Positions 1-8,771 of a DNA stretch of 23,983 bases are shown in pieces. A model generated the notes under the pieces. That model was not told the DNA's origin. It did not search any database and was given only the letters and a program-made list of their open reading frames with translations. Position numbers and translations under genes: made by a program. Source of the DNA: JBOHSA01 sp050732995. Lineage in GTDB: Bacteria; Gemmatimonadota; Gemmatimonadetes; Gemmatimonadales; GWC2-71-9. Where the stretch lies: assembly GCA_050732995.1 (NCBI GenBank), contig JBOHSA010000211.1, forward strand, positions 1 to 23,983, given 5' to 3'. Numbering within the stretch: position 1 is the stretch's first letter; the number at the start of each line of letters is the position of its first letter.

Positions 1-2
1 CC

Positions 3-1697
3 GCCCGGCTGTTCGGCGACCGGGCGCCGCTCGTGGACGCATTGGTGATTGGCCGCCGGGCGGAGCTGGCGTCGGACGTGCGCGAGCGCTACACCCGCTC
101 CGGCCTCGCCCACCTGCTCTCCATTTCGGGCCTGCATGTCGGGTTCCTCGCCGCCTGGATCGCTGTCCTGCTCCGGCTCGCGCGACTCGGGCCGGCCGCG
201 CGGTTCTGGGCCTCCGCCGCGCTCGTGCTGGGCTACGTCTGGCTGCTCGGCTTCCCGGCACCCGCGACGCGGGCGGCGTGGATGCTCCAGATCGACGGCG
301 TCGCACGTCTGCGCCAGCGCGTGGTGACGCCACGCGGAACCATCGGGGTCGCCGTGCTCGCGGTGCTGGTCGTCGACCCGTGGGCGGTGCGCTCGATCGG
401 CGCTTGGCTCTCGGTCGCCGCGGTGGCGGCGGTGATCTGGGCGAGTCGGTCGACGGTGCGGAGCCCCGCTCTAGTGCGTGTGCTCGCCCCGGCCGTCGCC
501 GCGACGCTCCTCACGGCGCCGATCGCCGCTTTCGGGTTCGGAACCGTGGCGCCGATCGGAGTCGCCGCGAACCTCGTGGCCATCCCCCTCGGCGCCGTCG
601 CGGTGCCGGGATTGATCATCGCCCTTCTCCTCTCCTGGGTGTGGTCCGCCGGCGCCGAGCTCTTGGCCGCGGGCGCTGGGCTGACGCTGGCCCTGCTCGA
701 TCTCGTGGCCGGCGCCGCCGCGCGGGTTCCGGGGGGCCACGTGATCACGGCGCCGGGCTGGCCGGCCGCGGGCTTGTGGGGGGCGATCGCGTGGGTGGCC
801 TGGTGGCTCTGGCGGTCACCGCGCCGCCCCTGGCTCATCGCTGCGCGCCTGGCGTTTGTCGCCACGCTGTGCCTCTCGACGTCCTTGCTCGACGCCCTGT
901 CTCTCGACGCCTGTCGTTGCCTGGAGGTACATTTCCTGGACGTCGGTCAAGGCGACGCGGCGGTGCTGCGCACGCCCGCGGGGCGGTGGATCGTGATCGA
1001 CGGTGGCCCGCGCACCGCGGAGCGCGACGCGGGACGCCGGGTGGTGGTGCCATTCCTCCGCCGCCACGGGGTCGAGCGGGTGGCGCTCGTCGTGGCGACC
1101 CACGGGCATGCCGACCACGTGGGCGGTCTTCCGGCCCTGTTGGCCGCGTTCCCGCCCACGGCGGTGCTCGAGCCCGGGGAGCCGGTCGGGGAAGCGCCCT
1201 ATCTCGAGTTTCTGGCGGCGGTCGAAGCGTCCGGGGCGTCGTGGCGACCCGCGCGCGCAGGCGACCGGCTCGAGCTGGACGGCGTCGCGCTCCAGGTCCT
1301 GAGCCCCGACAGCGCGTGGGCCGCGTGGACCCTGGACCCGAACGAGGAGTCCGTGGTGCTGCTCGTGCAATACGGCGGGCGGCGCCTGGTGTTCACCGGT
1401 GACGCGGGGCTACCGGTCGAGGAGCGCCTGGCCGGCCGGATCGGCGACGTGGACGTGCTCAAAGTCGGCCACCACGGCTCGCGCAGCGCGACGTCGGATT
1501 CCTGGCTCGCGGAGCTCCGCCCGGAAGTGGCGGTCGTGAGCGTGGGCGCGCGGAACCGCTACGGCCACCCCGCCCCCGACGTGCTCGCCCGGCTGGCGAC
1601 GCGGAGGGTCCAGGTGCTGCGGACCGACCAGGCCGGCACCATCACTCTGAGGATCGACAGCGCGCGTGCATACACCGACCTCCGTCATCACGATTGA
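3..1697 (+). CDS. comEC: ComEC/Rec2-family DNA uptake channel, 5'-truncated by window edge
   Basis: This is the C-terminal part of ComEC, the inner-membrane channel that takes single-stranded DNA into the cytoplasm during natural transformation. The frame is open to the window edge, so the true start lies upstream; the GTG at 33 is internal, because conserved sequence (ARLFGDRAPLVDAL) precedes it. The ComEC hallmark LLSISGLHVGF lies near 114-150, followed by a series of hydrophobic membrane segments up to about 900. A metallo-beta-lactamase-like domain follows from about 921: FLDVGQGDA, IDGGP, the metal motif THGHADH at 1098-1118, FTGDAG, and KVGHHGSRSA near the end. The domain order competence helices then beta-lactamase-like is that of full-length ComEC. 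The missing part should be the N-terminal OB-like region. It overlaps fbp by 32 bases. Family assignment is firm; competence of this organism is inference. Confidence 0.95.
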   Translation, partial: ARLFGDRAPLVDALVIGRRAELASDVRERYTRSGLAHLLSISGLHVGFLAAWIAVLLRLARLGPAARFWASAALVLGYVWLLGFPAPATRAAWMLQIDGVARLRQRVVTPRGTIGVAVLAVLVVDPWAVRSIGAWLSVAAVAAVIWASRSTVRSPALVRVLAPAVAATLLTAPIAAFGFGTVAPIGVAANLVAIPLGAVAVPGLIIALLLSWVWSAGAELLAAGAGLTLALLDLVAGAAARVPGGHVITAPGWPAAGLWGAIAWVAWWLWRSPRRPWLIAARLAFVATLCLSTSLLDALSLDACRCLEVHFLDVGQGDAAVLRTPAGRWIVIDGGPRTAERDAGRRVVVPFLRRHGVERVALVVATHGHADHVGGLPALLAAFPPTAVLEPGEPVGEAPYLEFLAAVEASGASWRPARAGDRLELDGVALQVLSPDSAWAAWTLDPNEESVVLLVQYGGRRLVFTGDAGLPVEERLAGRIGDVDVLKVGHHGSRSATSDSWLAELRPEVAVVSVGARNRYGHPAPDVLARLATRRVQVLRTDQAGTITLRIDSARAYTDLRHHD

Positions 1698-2709
1698 GCG
1701 CTTCATCATGGAACAGGAGCGGCTCCATCCCGAGGCCACGGGGGAGCTCTCGAACCTGCTCTACGACATCTGTCTGGCCGCCAAGATCATCTCCCGCCAG
1801 GTCCGGCGCGCCGGTCTGAGCGACATTCTGGGCGCGATGGGCACGGTCAACGTGCAGGGCGAGCTGCAGCAGAAGCTCGACGTCTTCGCCAACGAAACGG
1901 TGCGCCAGAGCGTGCAGCACACCGGCCGCATCTGCATCATGGCCTCCGAGGAGGACGAGGAGCCCACGCCCGTCCCGCCCGGGAAACCCGCCGGCAAGTA
2001 CGTCCTGCTCTACGACCCGCTCGACGGCTCGACCAACATCGACGTGAACGTGTCCATCGGGACGATCTTCTCGATCCACCGCCGGGTGACGAAGCGGTCG
2101 GGGCCGGCCACGCTCCAGGACTGTCTCCAGGGCGGCCGCAAGCAGATCGCCGCAGGCTACATCCTGTACGGCTCGAGCACGATGCTCGTCTATTCGACGG
2201 GGCAGGGAGTGCACGGCTTCACCCTCGACCCCACGATCGGCGAGTTCCTGCTGTCCCACCCCGACATCCGCACACCGGAGGTCGGCAAGTACTACAGCGT
2301 CAACGAGAGCAATTGGAACAAGTGGACCCCGGGCGTGCAGCGCGTCGTGGGGGCGTTCAAGAACGGCGCCGGAACGGTCAAGGGCAAGAACGCGCGCTAC
2401 ATCGGATCGCTCGTCGCCGACTTCCACCGCAACCTGATGTCCGGCGGAATCTTTCTCTACCCAGCCGACGCCAACTCGCCCGAGGGTAAGCTGCGGCTGC
2501 TGTACGAGGCGGCTCCGCTCGCCATGCTCGTCGAGCAGGCGGGCGGGGCGGCCACCGACGGCCGGCGGCCGATCCTCGACCTCGTGCCCAAGGCCCTGCA
2601 CCAGCGCACGCCGCTCGTGATCGGCTCCAAGGCCGATGTGGACTACGCCACGGGCGTGCTGGCGAGCGATGCCGCCCCCCCCACTCCCCCCGTCGCGTCC
2701 CGCGCCTGA
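1666..2709 (+). CDS. fbp: Class 1 fructose-1,6-bisphosphatase
   Basis: Hydrolyses fructose 1,6-bisphosphate to fructose 6-phosphate in gluconeogenesis (cytosolic, Mg-dependent). The 347 residues match the class 1 family throughout: ATGELSNLL near residue 24, NVQGELQQKLDVFANE at 62-77, the acidic metal site ASEEDEE at 93-99, DPLDGSTNID at 117-126 and IGSLVADFHRN for substrate binding. The GTG start at 1666 is chosen over the ATG at 1708 because the extra residues (VITIERFIMEQ) align with the N-terminus of E. coli Fbp (KTLGEFIVEKQ). A GAGG lies 13 bases upstream, rather far for a ribosome binding site, so translation may depend on coupling to comEC, which it overlaps by 32 bases. The C-terminal tail is Pro/Ala-rich and probably disordered. 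Confidence 0.96.
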   Translation: MHTPTSVITIERFIMEQERLHPEATGELSNLLYDICLAAKIISRQVRRAGLSDILGAMGTVNVQGELQQKLDVFANETVRQSVQHTGRICIMASEEDEEPTPVPPGKPAGKYVLLYDPLDGSTNIDVNVSIGTIFSIHRRVTKRSGPATLQDCLQGGRKQIAAGYILYGSSTMLVYSTGQGVHGFTLDPTIGEFLLSHPDIRTPEVGKYYSVNESNWNKWTPGVQRVVGAFKNGAGTVKGKNARYIGSLVADFHRNLMSGGIFLYPADANSPEGKLRLLYEAAPLAMLVEQAGGAATDGRRPILDLVPKALHQRTPLVIGSKADVDYATGVLASDAAPPTPPVASRA

Positions 2710-2968
2710 TGGACCGCCAAAGCCTCGCCCTCCTGATTCCCATTCTCGCCCTCTCGATCCCGGTGGCGGCGATCGTGTTCAATGGGCTCGTGAAACTGGC
2801 CAAAGCGAAGGCCGGGGGAGCGGGTGCGCTGGACGACCGGGCGCTCGCGCGCCTGGCGGAGCTCGAAGGACAGCTAGACGAGCTGCGGCGGGAGCTCCCT
2901 GACACCCAGGAACGACTCGACCTCACCGAGCGCCAGTTGGCCCGGCTGCGGGACGACCCGCGCCGCCC

Positions 2969-2972
<4 letters not shown>
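2709..2972 (+). CDS. Small single-helix membrane protein with C-terminal coiled coil (PspB-like architecture)
   Basis: An 87-residue protein that I cannot assign to a named function. Residues 5-27 form one hydrophobic segment (LALLIPILALSIPVAAIVF). A short basic/Gly linker follows, then from about residue 42 to 84 a charged heptad-like helix (LARLAELEGQLDELRREL and onward), likely a coiled coil. The layout resembles PspB of the phage shock response (N-terminal membrane helix, short cytoplasmic coiled coil), but no other psp gene is nearby and the similarity may be only architectural. The ATG overlaps the fbp stop by one base (TGATG), and the stop overlaps the next GTG by four, so it is translated as part of the fbp-mutase run. 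The reading frame looks real: flanking overlaps are precise and the pattern is protein-like. Confidence 0.75.
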
Positions 2973-4516
<1,544 letters not shown>

Positions 4517-4647
4517 GGACCGGAGCAGCCCGATAACCGGCGGATTGCCGGCACTGCGGGCGATCCTTGCCGAGTCCGGCGGGGCGGTCGATCTTGAGAG
4601 CCCATCCCCGGGGAGGCGCGCCCGCTCCTCCAACCTGGAGGTGACCC
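4517..4647. other. Longest intergenic gap (131 bp), candidate 5' region of the protease gene
   Basis: The largest non-coding stretch in the window. It holds a short inverted repeat, CCGGC at 4537-4541 and GCCGG at 4547-4551 (5-bp stem, 5-base loop), with no T-run after it, so it is not a convincing intrinsic terminator. TTGCCG at 4567-4572 followed 17 bases later by GATCTT is a very weak promoter candidate. The 3' end carries the ribosome binding site of the protease gene. It probably separates two transcription units, because flanking genes elsewhere overlap. Confidence 0.4.
4637..4644 (+). promoter_or_regulatory. Strong Shine-Dalgarno site of the protease gene
   Basis: GGAGGTGA is a full match to the 16S rRNA 3' end, with GGAGG ending 6 bases before the GTG at 4648. 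It fixes the start of the protease gene. Most other genes here have weak or no such site, so this points to independent translation initiation. Confidence 0.85.
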
Positions 4648-6420
4648 GTGAAGACCGTCCGCACCGTTCGGCGCACCGCCGTTCTTGCCGCCCTCGGACT
4701 CGCCACCACCCTACAGCAAGGCTGCTCCGACCGCGACCCCGCGCCGCTCACCGGACCCTCGACCCGACTGGTAGTCGGCCAGGGGCGTGGACCCGACATT
4801 CGCGCGGCGCTGGCCGCCCAGGTGCGCCATACCGACGCCCTGCTCCGGATTCCCGGTGTGGTCGGCACCGCCGTCGGGTTGCTCCCGAACGGCCAGCCGG
4901 CCGTGCGGATCTTCCTGACGCGACCCGATGTGGCCGGCGTGCCGAGCGCGCTCGACGGCCTCCCCGTCGCCGCGCAGGTCACGGGGCAGTTCGTCGCCTA
5001 CAGTGATCCGACGACGCGGCTGCGCCCGGCCCCCGTGGGCTTCTCCGTCGGGCACCCGGCCATCACCGCCGGCACCATCGGCGCCCGCGTCGTGGACGCC
5101 GGGGGCAACGTCTACGTCCTGAGCAATAACCACGTGCTGGCCAACGGAAACGCCGCCGCGCTCGGCGACCCGGCGTTCCAACCCGGCCCCTTCGACGGCG
5201 GCACGGCCGCCGACCAGATCGGGACCTTGTTCGCCTTCCAGGCGATCGACTTCTCAGCCGGTGGGGCGAATACGATCGACGCCGCGATCGCGCTCTCGAG
5301 CGCGGCCGAGCTCGGCAACGCCACGCCGACCGACGACGGCTACGGCACCCCGGGCGGCGCGATCTTCGGCGACGCCAACCAGGACGGCCTGTTCGACGAC
5401 AAGAACGCCTTGCTCGGCCTCACCGTGCAGAAGTACGGGCGCACGACGAAGCTGACGCGCGGGCAGATCACCGGGATCAACGCCACGGTGACGATCTGCT
5501 ACGAGCCGTTCTTCATCTTCTGCCTCAAGTCAGCCCGGTTCGTCGATCAGCTCATCATCGAGCCGGGCTCGTTCAGCGGCGGCGGCGACTCGGGGTCGTT
5601 GCTCGTCACGGATGACCAGAACAAGAACCCCGTCGCATTGCTGTTCGCGGGCAGCGCCACCCAGACGATCGCGAATCGCATCGACCTCGTCCTGACCCAC
5701 TTCGGCGTGTCGGTGGACGGCGGTGAGTCGCCCCCGCCCGCGGACGTGACCGACCTCGCGATTACCGGGGTCAGCGCACCCGCTTTCGTCACGGAAGGCA
5801 GTGCCGTGAATGTCGTCGTCACGGTGCGGAACGCAGGGAACCAAGCCGTGGATGCCTTCACCGTCGACCTGCGGGACGCCACGGAGGCCGTTACGATCGG
5901 CACCGAGGGCGTGCCGGGCCTGGAGGTGGGGGCGACCGCAACCGTGACCTTCACCTGGCAGACCGCCGGGGCGGCCACCGGTCCCCACACGCTCACCGCG
6001 AGCCACGACTTCACCGATGAGAATCCGACCAACAACGACCACTCGACGACGGTGATGGTCAACGCGCCCAGCAGCGGCGTCCATATCGGCGATCTGGACG
6101 GGTTCCCCTCCAACGACGGGACGACGTGGTCGGCCACCGTCGAGCTCACGGTGCACGACGCCAATCACACCCCGCTGAACGGCGTCCACGTGACGGGCAC
6201 CTGGAACCGAAATGGCCTCAACGCGAACGAATGCACGACGGGCGACCTGGGCGGCAACGGCACGTGCATCGTCCTGTTCCCGGCATTGAAAAAGAGCGTT
6301 CGCTTCGTGACCTTCACCGTGAACAGCGCCGTCGCGGCCGGGCGGACCTACGACGCCACCCAGAACCACGATGTGGATGGGAGCAGCAACGGCACGTCAG
6401 TCAGGGTGAACAAGCCCTAG
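4648..6420 (+). CDS. Secreted trypsin-fold serine protease with N-terminal prodomain-like segment, CARDB-like and C-terminal beta domains
   Basis: A 590-residue exported protein. Residues 1-26 form a signal peptide ending in LQQGC; Cys26 could be lipidated but the lipobox is degenerate (Gln-Gln-Gly before Cys). A small domain follows at about 58-118 (PGVVGTAVGL, LDGLPVAAQVTG). The chymotrypsin-like protease spans about 130-355, with His162 in LSNNHVLA, Asp211 in NTIDAAIA and Ser315 in GGGDSGSLLV. Between Asp and Ser lies an EF-hand-like loop, DANQDGLFDD at 242-251, and a Cys284/Cys292 pair that could form a disulfide. Residues about 366-472 look like a CARDB-type beta-sandwich (VVTVRNAGNQAVDAF, DENPTNNDHS). 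Residues about 477-590 are a further beta domain of a kind seen at the ends of secreted bacterial proteins. Substrate unknown. The start is fixed by a strong ribosome binding site. The next gene repeats the 58-118 domain. Confidence 0.88.
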   Translation: MKTVRTVRRTAVLAALGLATTLQQGCSDRDPAPLTGPSTRLVVGQGRGPDIRAALAAQVRHTDALLRIPGVVGTAVGLLPNGQPAVRIFLTRPDVAGVPSALDGLPVAAQVTGQFVAYSDPTTRLRPAPVGFSVGHPAITAGTIGARVVDAGGNVYVLSNNHVLANGNAAALGDPAFQPGPFDGGTAADQIGTLFAFQAIDFSAGGANTIDAAIALSSAAELGNATPTDDGYGTPGGAIFGDANQDGLFDDKNALLGLTVQKYGRTTKLTRGQITGINATVTICYEPFFIFCLKSARFVDQLIIEPGSFSGGGDSGSLLVTDDQNKNPVALLFAGSATQTIANRIDLVLTHFGVSVDGGESPPPADVTDLAITGVSAPAFVTEGSAVNVVVTVRNAGNQAVDAFTVDLRDATEAVTIGTEGVPGLEVGATATVTFTWQTAGAATGPHTLTASHDFTDENPTNNDHSTTVMVNAPSSGVHIGDLDGFPSNDGTTWSATVELTVHDANHTPLNGVHVTGTWNRNGLNANECTTGDLGGNGTCIVLFPALKKSVRFVTFTVNSAVAAGRTYDATQNHDVDGSSNGTSVRVNKP

Positions 6421-6422
6421 AC

Positions 6423-6749
6423 GTGGCTGCCACACGGCGCGCATCCCGGCGCGCGCTCACCACACTCCTGCTCCCCGGCCTGCTCGCGAGTTGCGCGGGC
6501 CCGAGGAGCAGCGGGGGGAGCGAGGCCGTGTCGTCGAAGACTATCGAGCAGGTTCTCGCGGCCCATAACGATTCGCTGCTGACGCTGCCGGGTGTGGTGG
6601 GCACTGCTATCGGTCTGTGTAACGGGGCGCCGTGCATTCGCGTTTTCCTGGCGGACGCGAGCGCCCCAGCTCGGCGTCTTATCCCCGGCAGCCTAGACGG
6701 GTACCCCGTGAGCGCGGAAGTCACGGGGCGGATCGAGCCGAGGAAGTGA
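6423..6749 (+). CDS. Small lipoprotein: stand-alone copy of the protease's N-terminal domain
   Basis: A 108-residue lipoprotein. From the GTG at 6423 it reads a basic N-terminus (ATRRASRRA), a hydrophobic stretch and a clean lipobox LASC with Cys24, then a Ser/Gly linker. Residues 48-108 are a single small domain (HNDSLLTLPGVVGTAIGL, FLADAS, LDGYPVSAEVTG) about half identical to residues 61-118 of the adjacent protease. Cys66 and Cys71 are not in the protease copy and could pair. The gene starts two bases after the protease stop, so the two are almost certainly co-expressed. I infer, without direct evidence, that it could act in trans as an inhibitor or folding aid for the protease, as detached propeptides do in other protease families. 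It could also be a duplicated remnant, but the intact signal and domain argue against decay. The same frame extends upstream, but only this start gives a signal peptide. Confidence 0.82.
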   Translation: MAATRRASRRALTTLLLPGLLASCAGPRSSGGSEAVSSKTIEQVLAAHNDSLLTLPGVVGTAIGLCNGAPCIRVFLADASAPARRLIPGSLDGYPVSAEVTGRIEPRK

Positions 6750-6779
6750 CGGCGCCGACGCGGCCCCTGACCCATGCGC

Positions 6780-6808
6780 TTGACCCTTCGGGAGCTAGCG
6801 TCTAAGTT
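6780..6808 (+). promoter_or_regulatory. Candidate sigma70-type promoter for the fmdB-argS unit, near-leaderless
   Basis: TTGACC at 6780-6785 and TAAGTT at 6803-6808 are separated by 17 bases. The -35 box matches five of six consensus positions, the -10 box only three. Transcription would begin about 6-9 bases past the -10, that is at or just before the ATG at 6817. No Shine-Dalgarno sequence precedes that ATG, in line with a leaderless mRNA. The gap (6750-6816) is one of only two larger non-coding gaps, which supports a promoter here. Confidence 0.45.
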
Positions 6809-6816
6809 GTTGTCTG

Positions 6817-7130
6817 ATGCCGACCTACGAATACGAATGCCCCGCCGGGCACAGCTTCGAGAAGTTCTTTCAGCGCATCAGTCACAAGCAGCGCGCCACT
6901 TGTCCCACGTGCGGCAAGCAGGCTCGGCGGCAGATCTCGGGAGGGACCGGGCTGGTCTTCAAGGGTGCCGGCTTCTACGCTACCGATTACAAGCGGGCTG
7001 GTGAAAAGCAGCCTGCGGACGGCGGGGCTGATGAAGGGGGGGGGGGGGAGGGGAGGGGAAGAGCGAGGCGCCGAAAGCCGCGGATACTCCCAAATCCAAG
7101 AAAAAAGACTCCCCCAGCACCGACAAGTGA
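6817..7130 (+). CDS. FmdB-family zinc-ribbon protein, frame broken at a poly-G run
   Basis: Residues 1-60 are a typical FmdB/CxxC_CxxC regulatory zinc ribbon: MPTYEYECPAGHSFE, CPTCGK at 29-34, then the family's GLVFKGAGFYATDYKR. The first half-site is CPAGH, lacking the second Cys of the usual CxxC, so His12 may serve as ligand instead. After residue 73 the gene enters 13 consecutive G (7036-7048). As given, the frame continues to 7293 as Arg/Gly-rich sequence overlapping argS. Moving to the -1 frame after the run gives the usual Lys/Ser/Pro-rich tail (KAADTPKSKKKDSPSTDK) and a TGA at 7128-7130 that overlaps the argS GTG by the GTGA pattern used throughout this locus. The intended product is therefore about 104 residues. 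The shift could be a read or assembly error, a real mutation, or slippage. FmdB proteins are of uncertain molecular function. Confidence 0.8.
7036..7048 (+). repeat. Homopolymer of 13 G inside fmdB
   Basis: Thirteen consecutive G, followed by AGGGGAGGGGAAG. The length leaves the upstream fmdB frame out of step with its expected tail; 14 or 11 G would restore it. Such tracts are prone to sequencing error and to slippage in vivo. Confidence 0.95.
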
Positions 7131-8770
7131 CGGCGCACGACTCGATCCGCGCGGCGCTCGCTCGGGCGGCGGAGCGACTGGGCGTGCCCGGTGCCGAGGT
7201 GAGCTTGGAGCGGCCGCGCGATTCGGCCCACGGGGACGTCGCGTCCAACCTGGCGCTCGTGCTGGCGAAGACGCTCCGCGCGAAGCCGCGTGAGGTGGCC
7301 GAGCGGCTCGTGGCGGCGCTCGATCTGCCGCCGGGCCTGGTGCGGCAGATCGAGATCGCGGGACCCGGGTTCATCAACTTCCACCTGGCGGAGGCGCAGC
7401 GCGCGTCGGTCCTGCCCGCGGTGCTCGGAGCCGCCCGCGCCTACGGACGGAGCGCGGGGAGCGGCGGCGCGCCGGTGAACGTGGAGTTCGTGTCGGCCAA
7501 CCCCACCGGGCCGTTGCACGTCGGCCACGGCCGCCAAGCCGCCCTCGGCGATGCGATCGCCGCGCTGCTCGAGTGGACCGGCTGGCCCGTGACGCGCGAG
7601 TTCTACTACAACGACGCGGGAGCCCAGATCGCGAGTCTCGCGCGCAGCGTGCAGGCGCGGATTCTCGAGCTCCGCGGCCACGACGTCGCCATACCCCCGG
7701 GCGGCTATCATGGGGAATACATCCGAGAGATCGCCGAGCGCTACGTCGCCCAGCACCCGGCGGATCGGGAGGGGGCGGACCTCGATGCCGTGCGGCGCTT
7801 CGCCGTGCAGGCGCTGCGCCAGGAGCAGGACCGCGACCTCGCGGCCCTCGGCGTCAAGTTCGATGTCTACTTCCTCGAGTCGTCGCTGTACACCACGGGC
7901 GGCGTCGAGCAGACGGTGCGCCGCCTCATCGCCGCTGGGCACACGTACGAGAAGGACGGCGCGCTCTGGCTCCGCACCACGGACTTCGGTGACGACAAGG
8001 ACCGCGTGATGCGCAAGAGCGCGGCCAAAGGCGGCGAGTACACGTACTTCGTTCCCGACGTCGGGTATCACGTCTCCAAGTGGGCGCGGGGGTTCACCCG
8101 CGCGATCAACGTGCAGGGCGCCGACCATCACAGCACCGTCACCCGGGTGCGGGTCGGCCTCCAGGCGCTGGAGATGGGAGTCCCCAAGGGCTACCCCGAA
8201 TACGTCCTGCATCAGCTGGTGACGGTGATGAAAGGCGGCGAGGAAGTGAAGATCTCCAAGCGCGCCGGGAACTACGTGACGCTGCGCGACCTGATCGACG
8301 AAGTCGGGTGCGATGCCGCGCGCTACTTTTTTCTCATGCGGCGCGGTGACTCGCAGTTCGTGTTCGACGTCGACCTGGCCAAGAGCCAGACCGACGAGAA
8401 CCCGGTCTTCTACGTGCAGATGGCGCACGCGCGGATGAGCGGCATCTTCCGCGTGGCGCGGCGGGAGCCGGCGGCGCTCTCGGCGGACGGCGTCGATCTC
8501 GCGGCGCTCGACCGGCCGGAGGAGCTCGACGTGCTGAAAGAGCTGGCCGTCTTTCCGGCAGTCGTGGCGCGGGCGGCGGAGACGCTGGAGCCGCACCGGA
8601 TCACGGGCTATCTGGAAGGGCTGGCCCGGCTCGCGCACGCGTGGTATCACAAATATCGCGTGTTGGGCGAGCCGGAAGAGGCGGCGCGGCTCGTGCTCGC
8701 GGCCGCCACACGGCAGGTGTTGGCCAACGGCCTCACTCTCCTGGGGATCGCCGCCCCGGATCGGATGTAG
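7127..8770 (+). CDS. argS: Arginyl-tRNA synthetase (class I)
   Basis: Charges tRNA-Arg with arginine in the cytosol. The 547 residues have the ArgRS order: an N-terminal tRNA-binding domain (SLERPRDSAHGDVASNLAL near 25), the class I HIGH-type motif in NPTGPLHVGHGRQAALGD, a conserved REFYYNDAGAQI segment, the KMSKS-equivalent EEVKISKRAGNYVTLRDL, and an alpha-helical anticodon domain ending LANGLTLLGIAAPDRM. Length is normal for the family. The GTG at 7127 is chosen because it begins the conserved N-terminus (TAHDSIRAALARAAERLG) and overlaps the expected fmdB stop as GTGA. The frame is open further upstream, but there it only reads through fmdB. The pfkB-type gene begins one base after the stop. 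Confidence 0.96.
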   Translation: MTAHDSIRAALARAAERLGVPGAEVSLERPRDSAHGDVASNLALVLAKTLRAKPREVAERLVAALDLPPGLVRQIEIAGPGFINFHLAEAQRASVLPAVLGAARAYGRSAGSGGAPVNVEFVSANPTGPLHVGHGRQAALGDAIAALLEWTGWPVTREFYYNDAGAQIASLARSVQARILELRGHDVAIPPGGYHGEYIREIAERYVAQHPADREGADLDAVRRFAVQALRQEQDRDLAALGVKFDVYFLESSLYTTGGVEQTVRRLIAAGHTYEKDGALWLRTTDFGDDKDRVMRKSAAKGGEYTYFVPDVGYHVSKWARGFTRAINVQGADHHSTVTRVRVGLQALEMGVPKGYPEYVLHQLVTVMKGGEEVKISKRAGNYVTLRDLIDEVGCDAARYFFLMRRGDSQFVFDVDLAKSQTDENPVFYVQMAHARMSGIFRVARREPAALSADGVDLAALDRPEELDVLKELAVFPAVVARAAETLEPHRITGYLEGLARLAHAWYHKYRVLGEPEEAARLVLAAATRQVLANGLTLLGIAAPDRM

Positions 8771-8771
8771 C

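Noticed and set aside
4537..4551. Inverted repeat CCGGC-GGATT-GCCGG after the mutase gene as an intrinsic terminator.
   Set aside because: Stem of only five pairs and no T-run afterwards; short GC repeats arise by chance in such DNA.
6965..7126. Upstream extension of the argS frame to an ATG inside fmdB.
   Set aside because: The extra residues (Gly-rich, then SRGYSQIQEKRLPQHRQ) are not ArgRS-like and come from reading fmdB out of frame; the GTG at 7127 gives the normal N-terminus.
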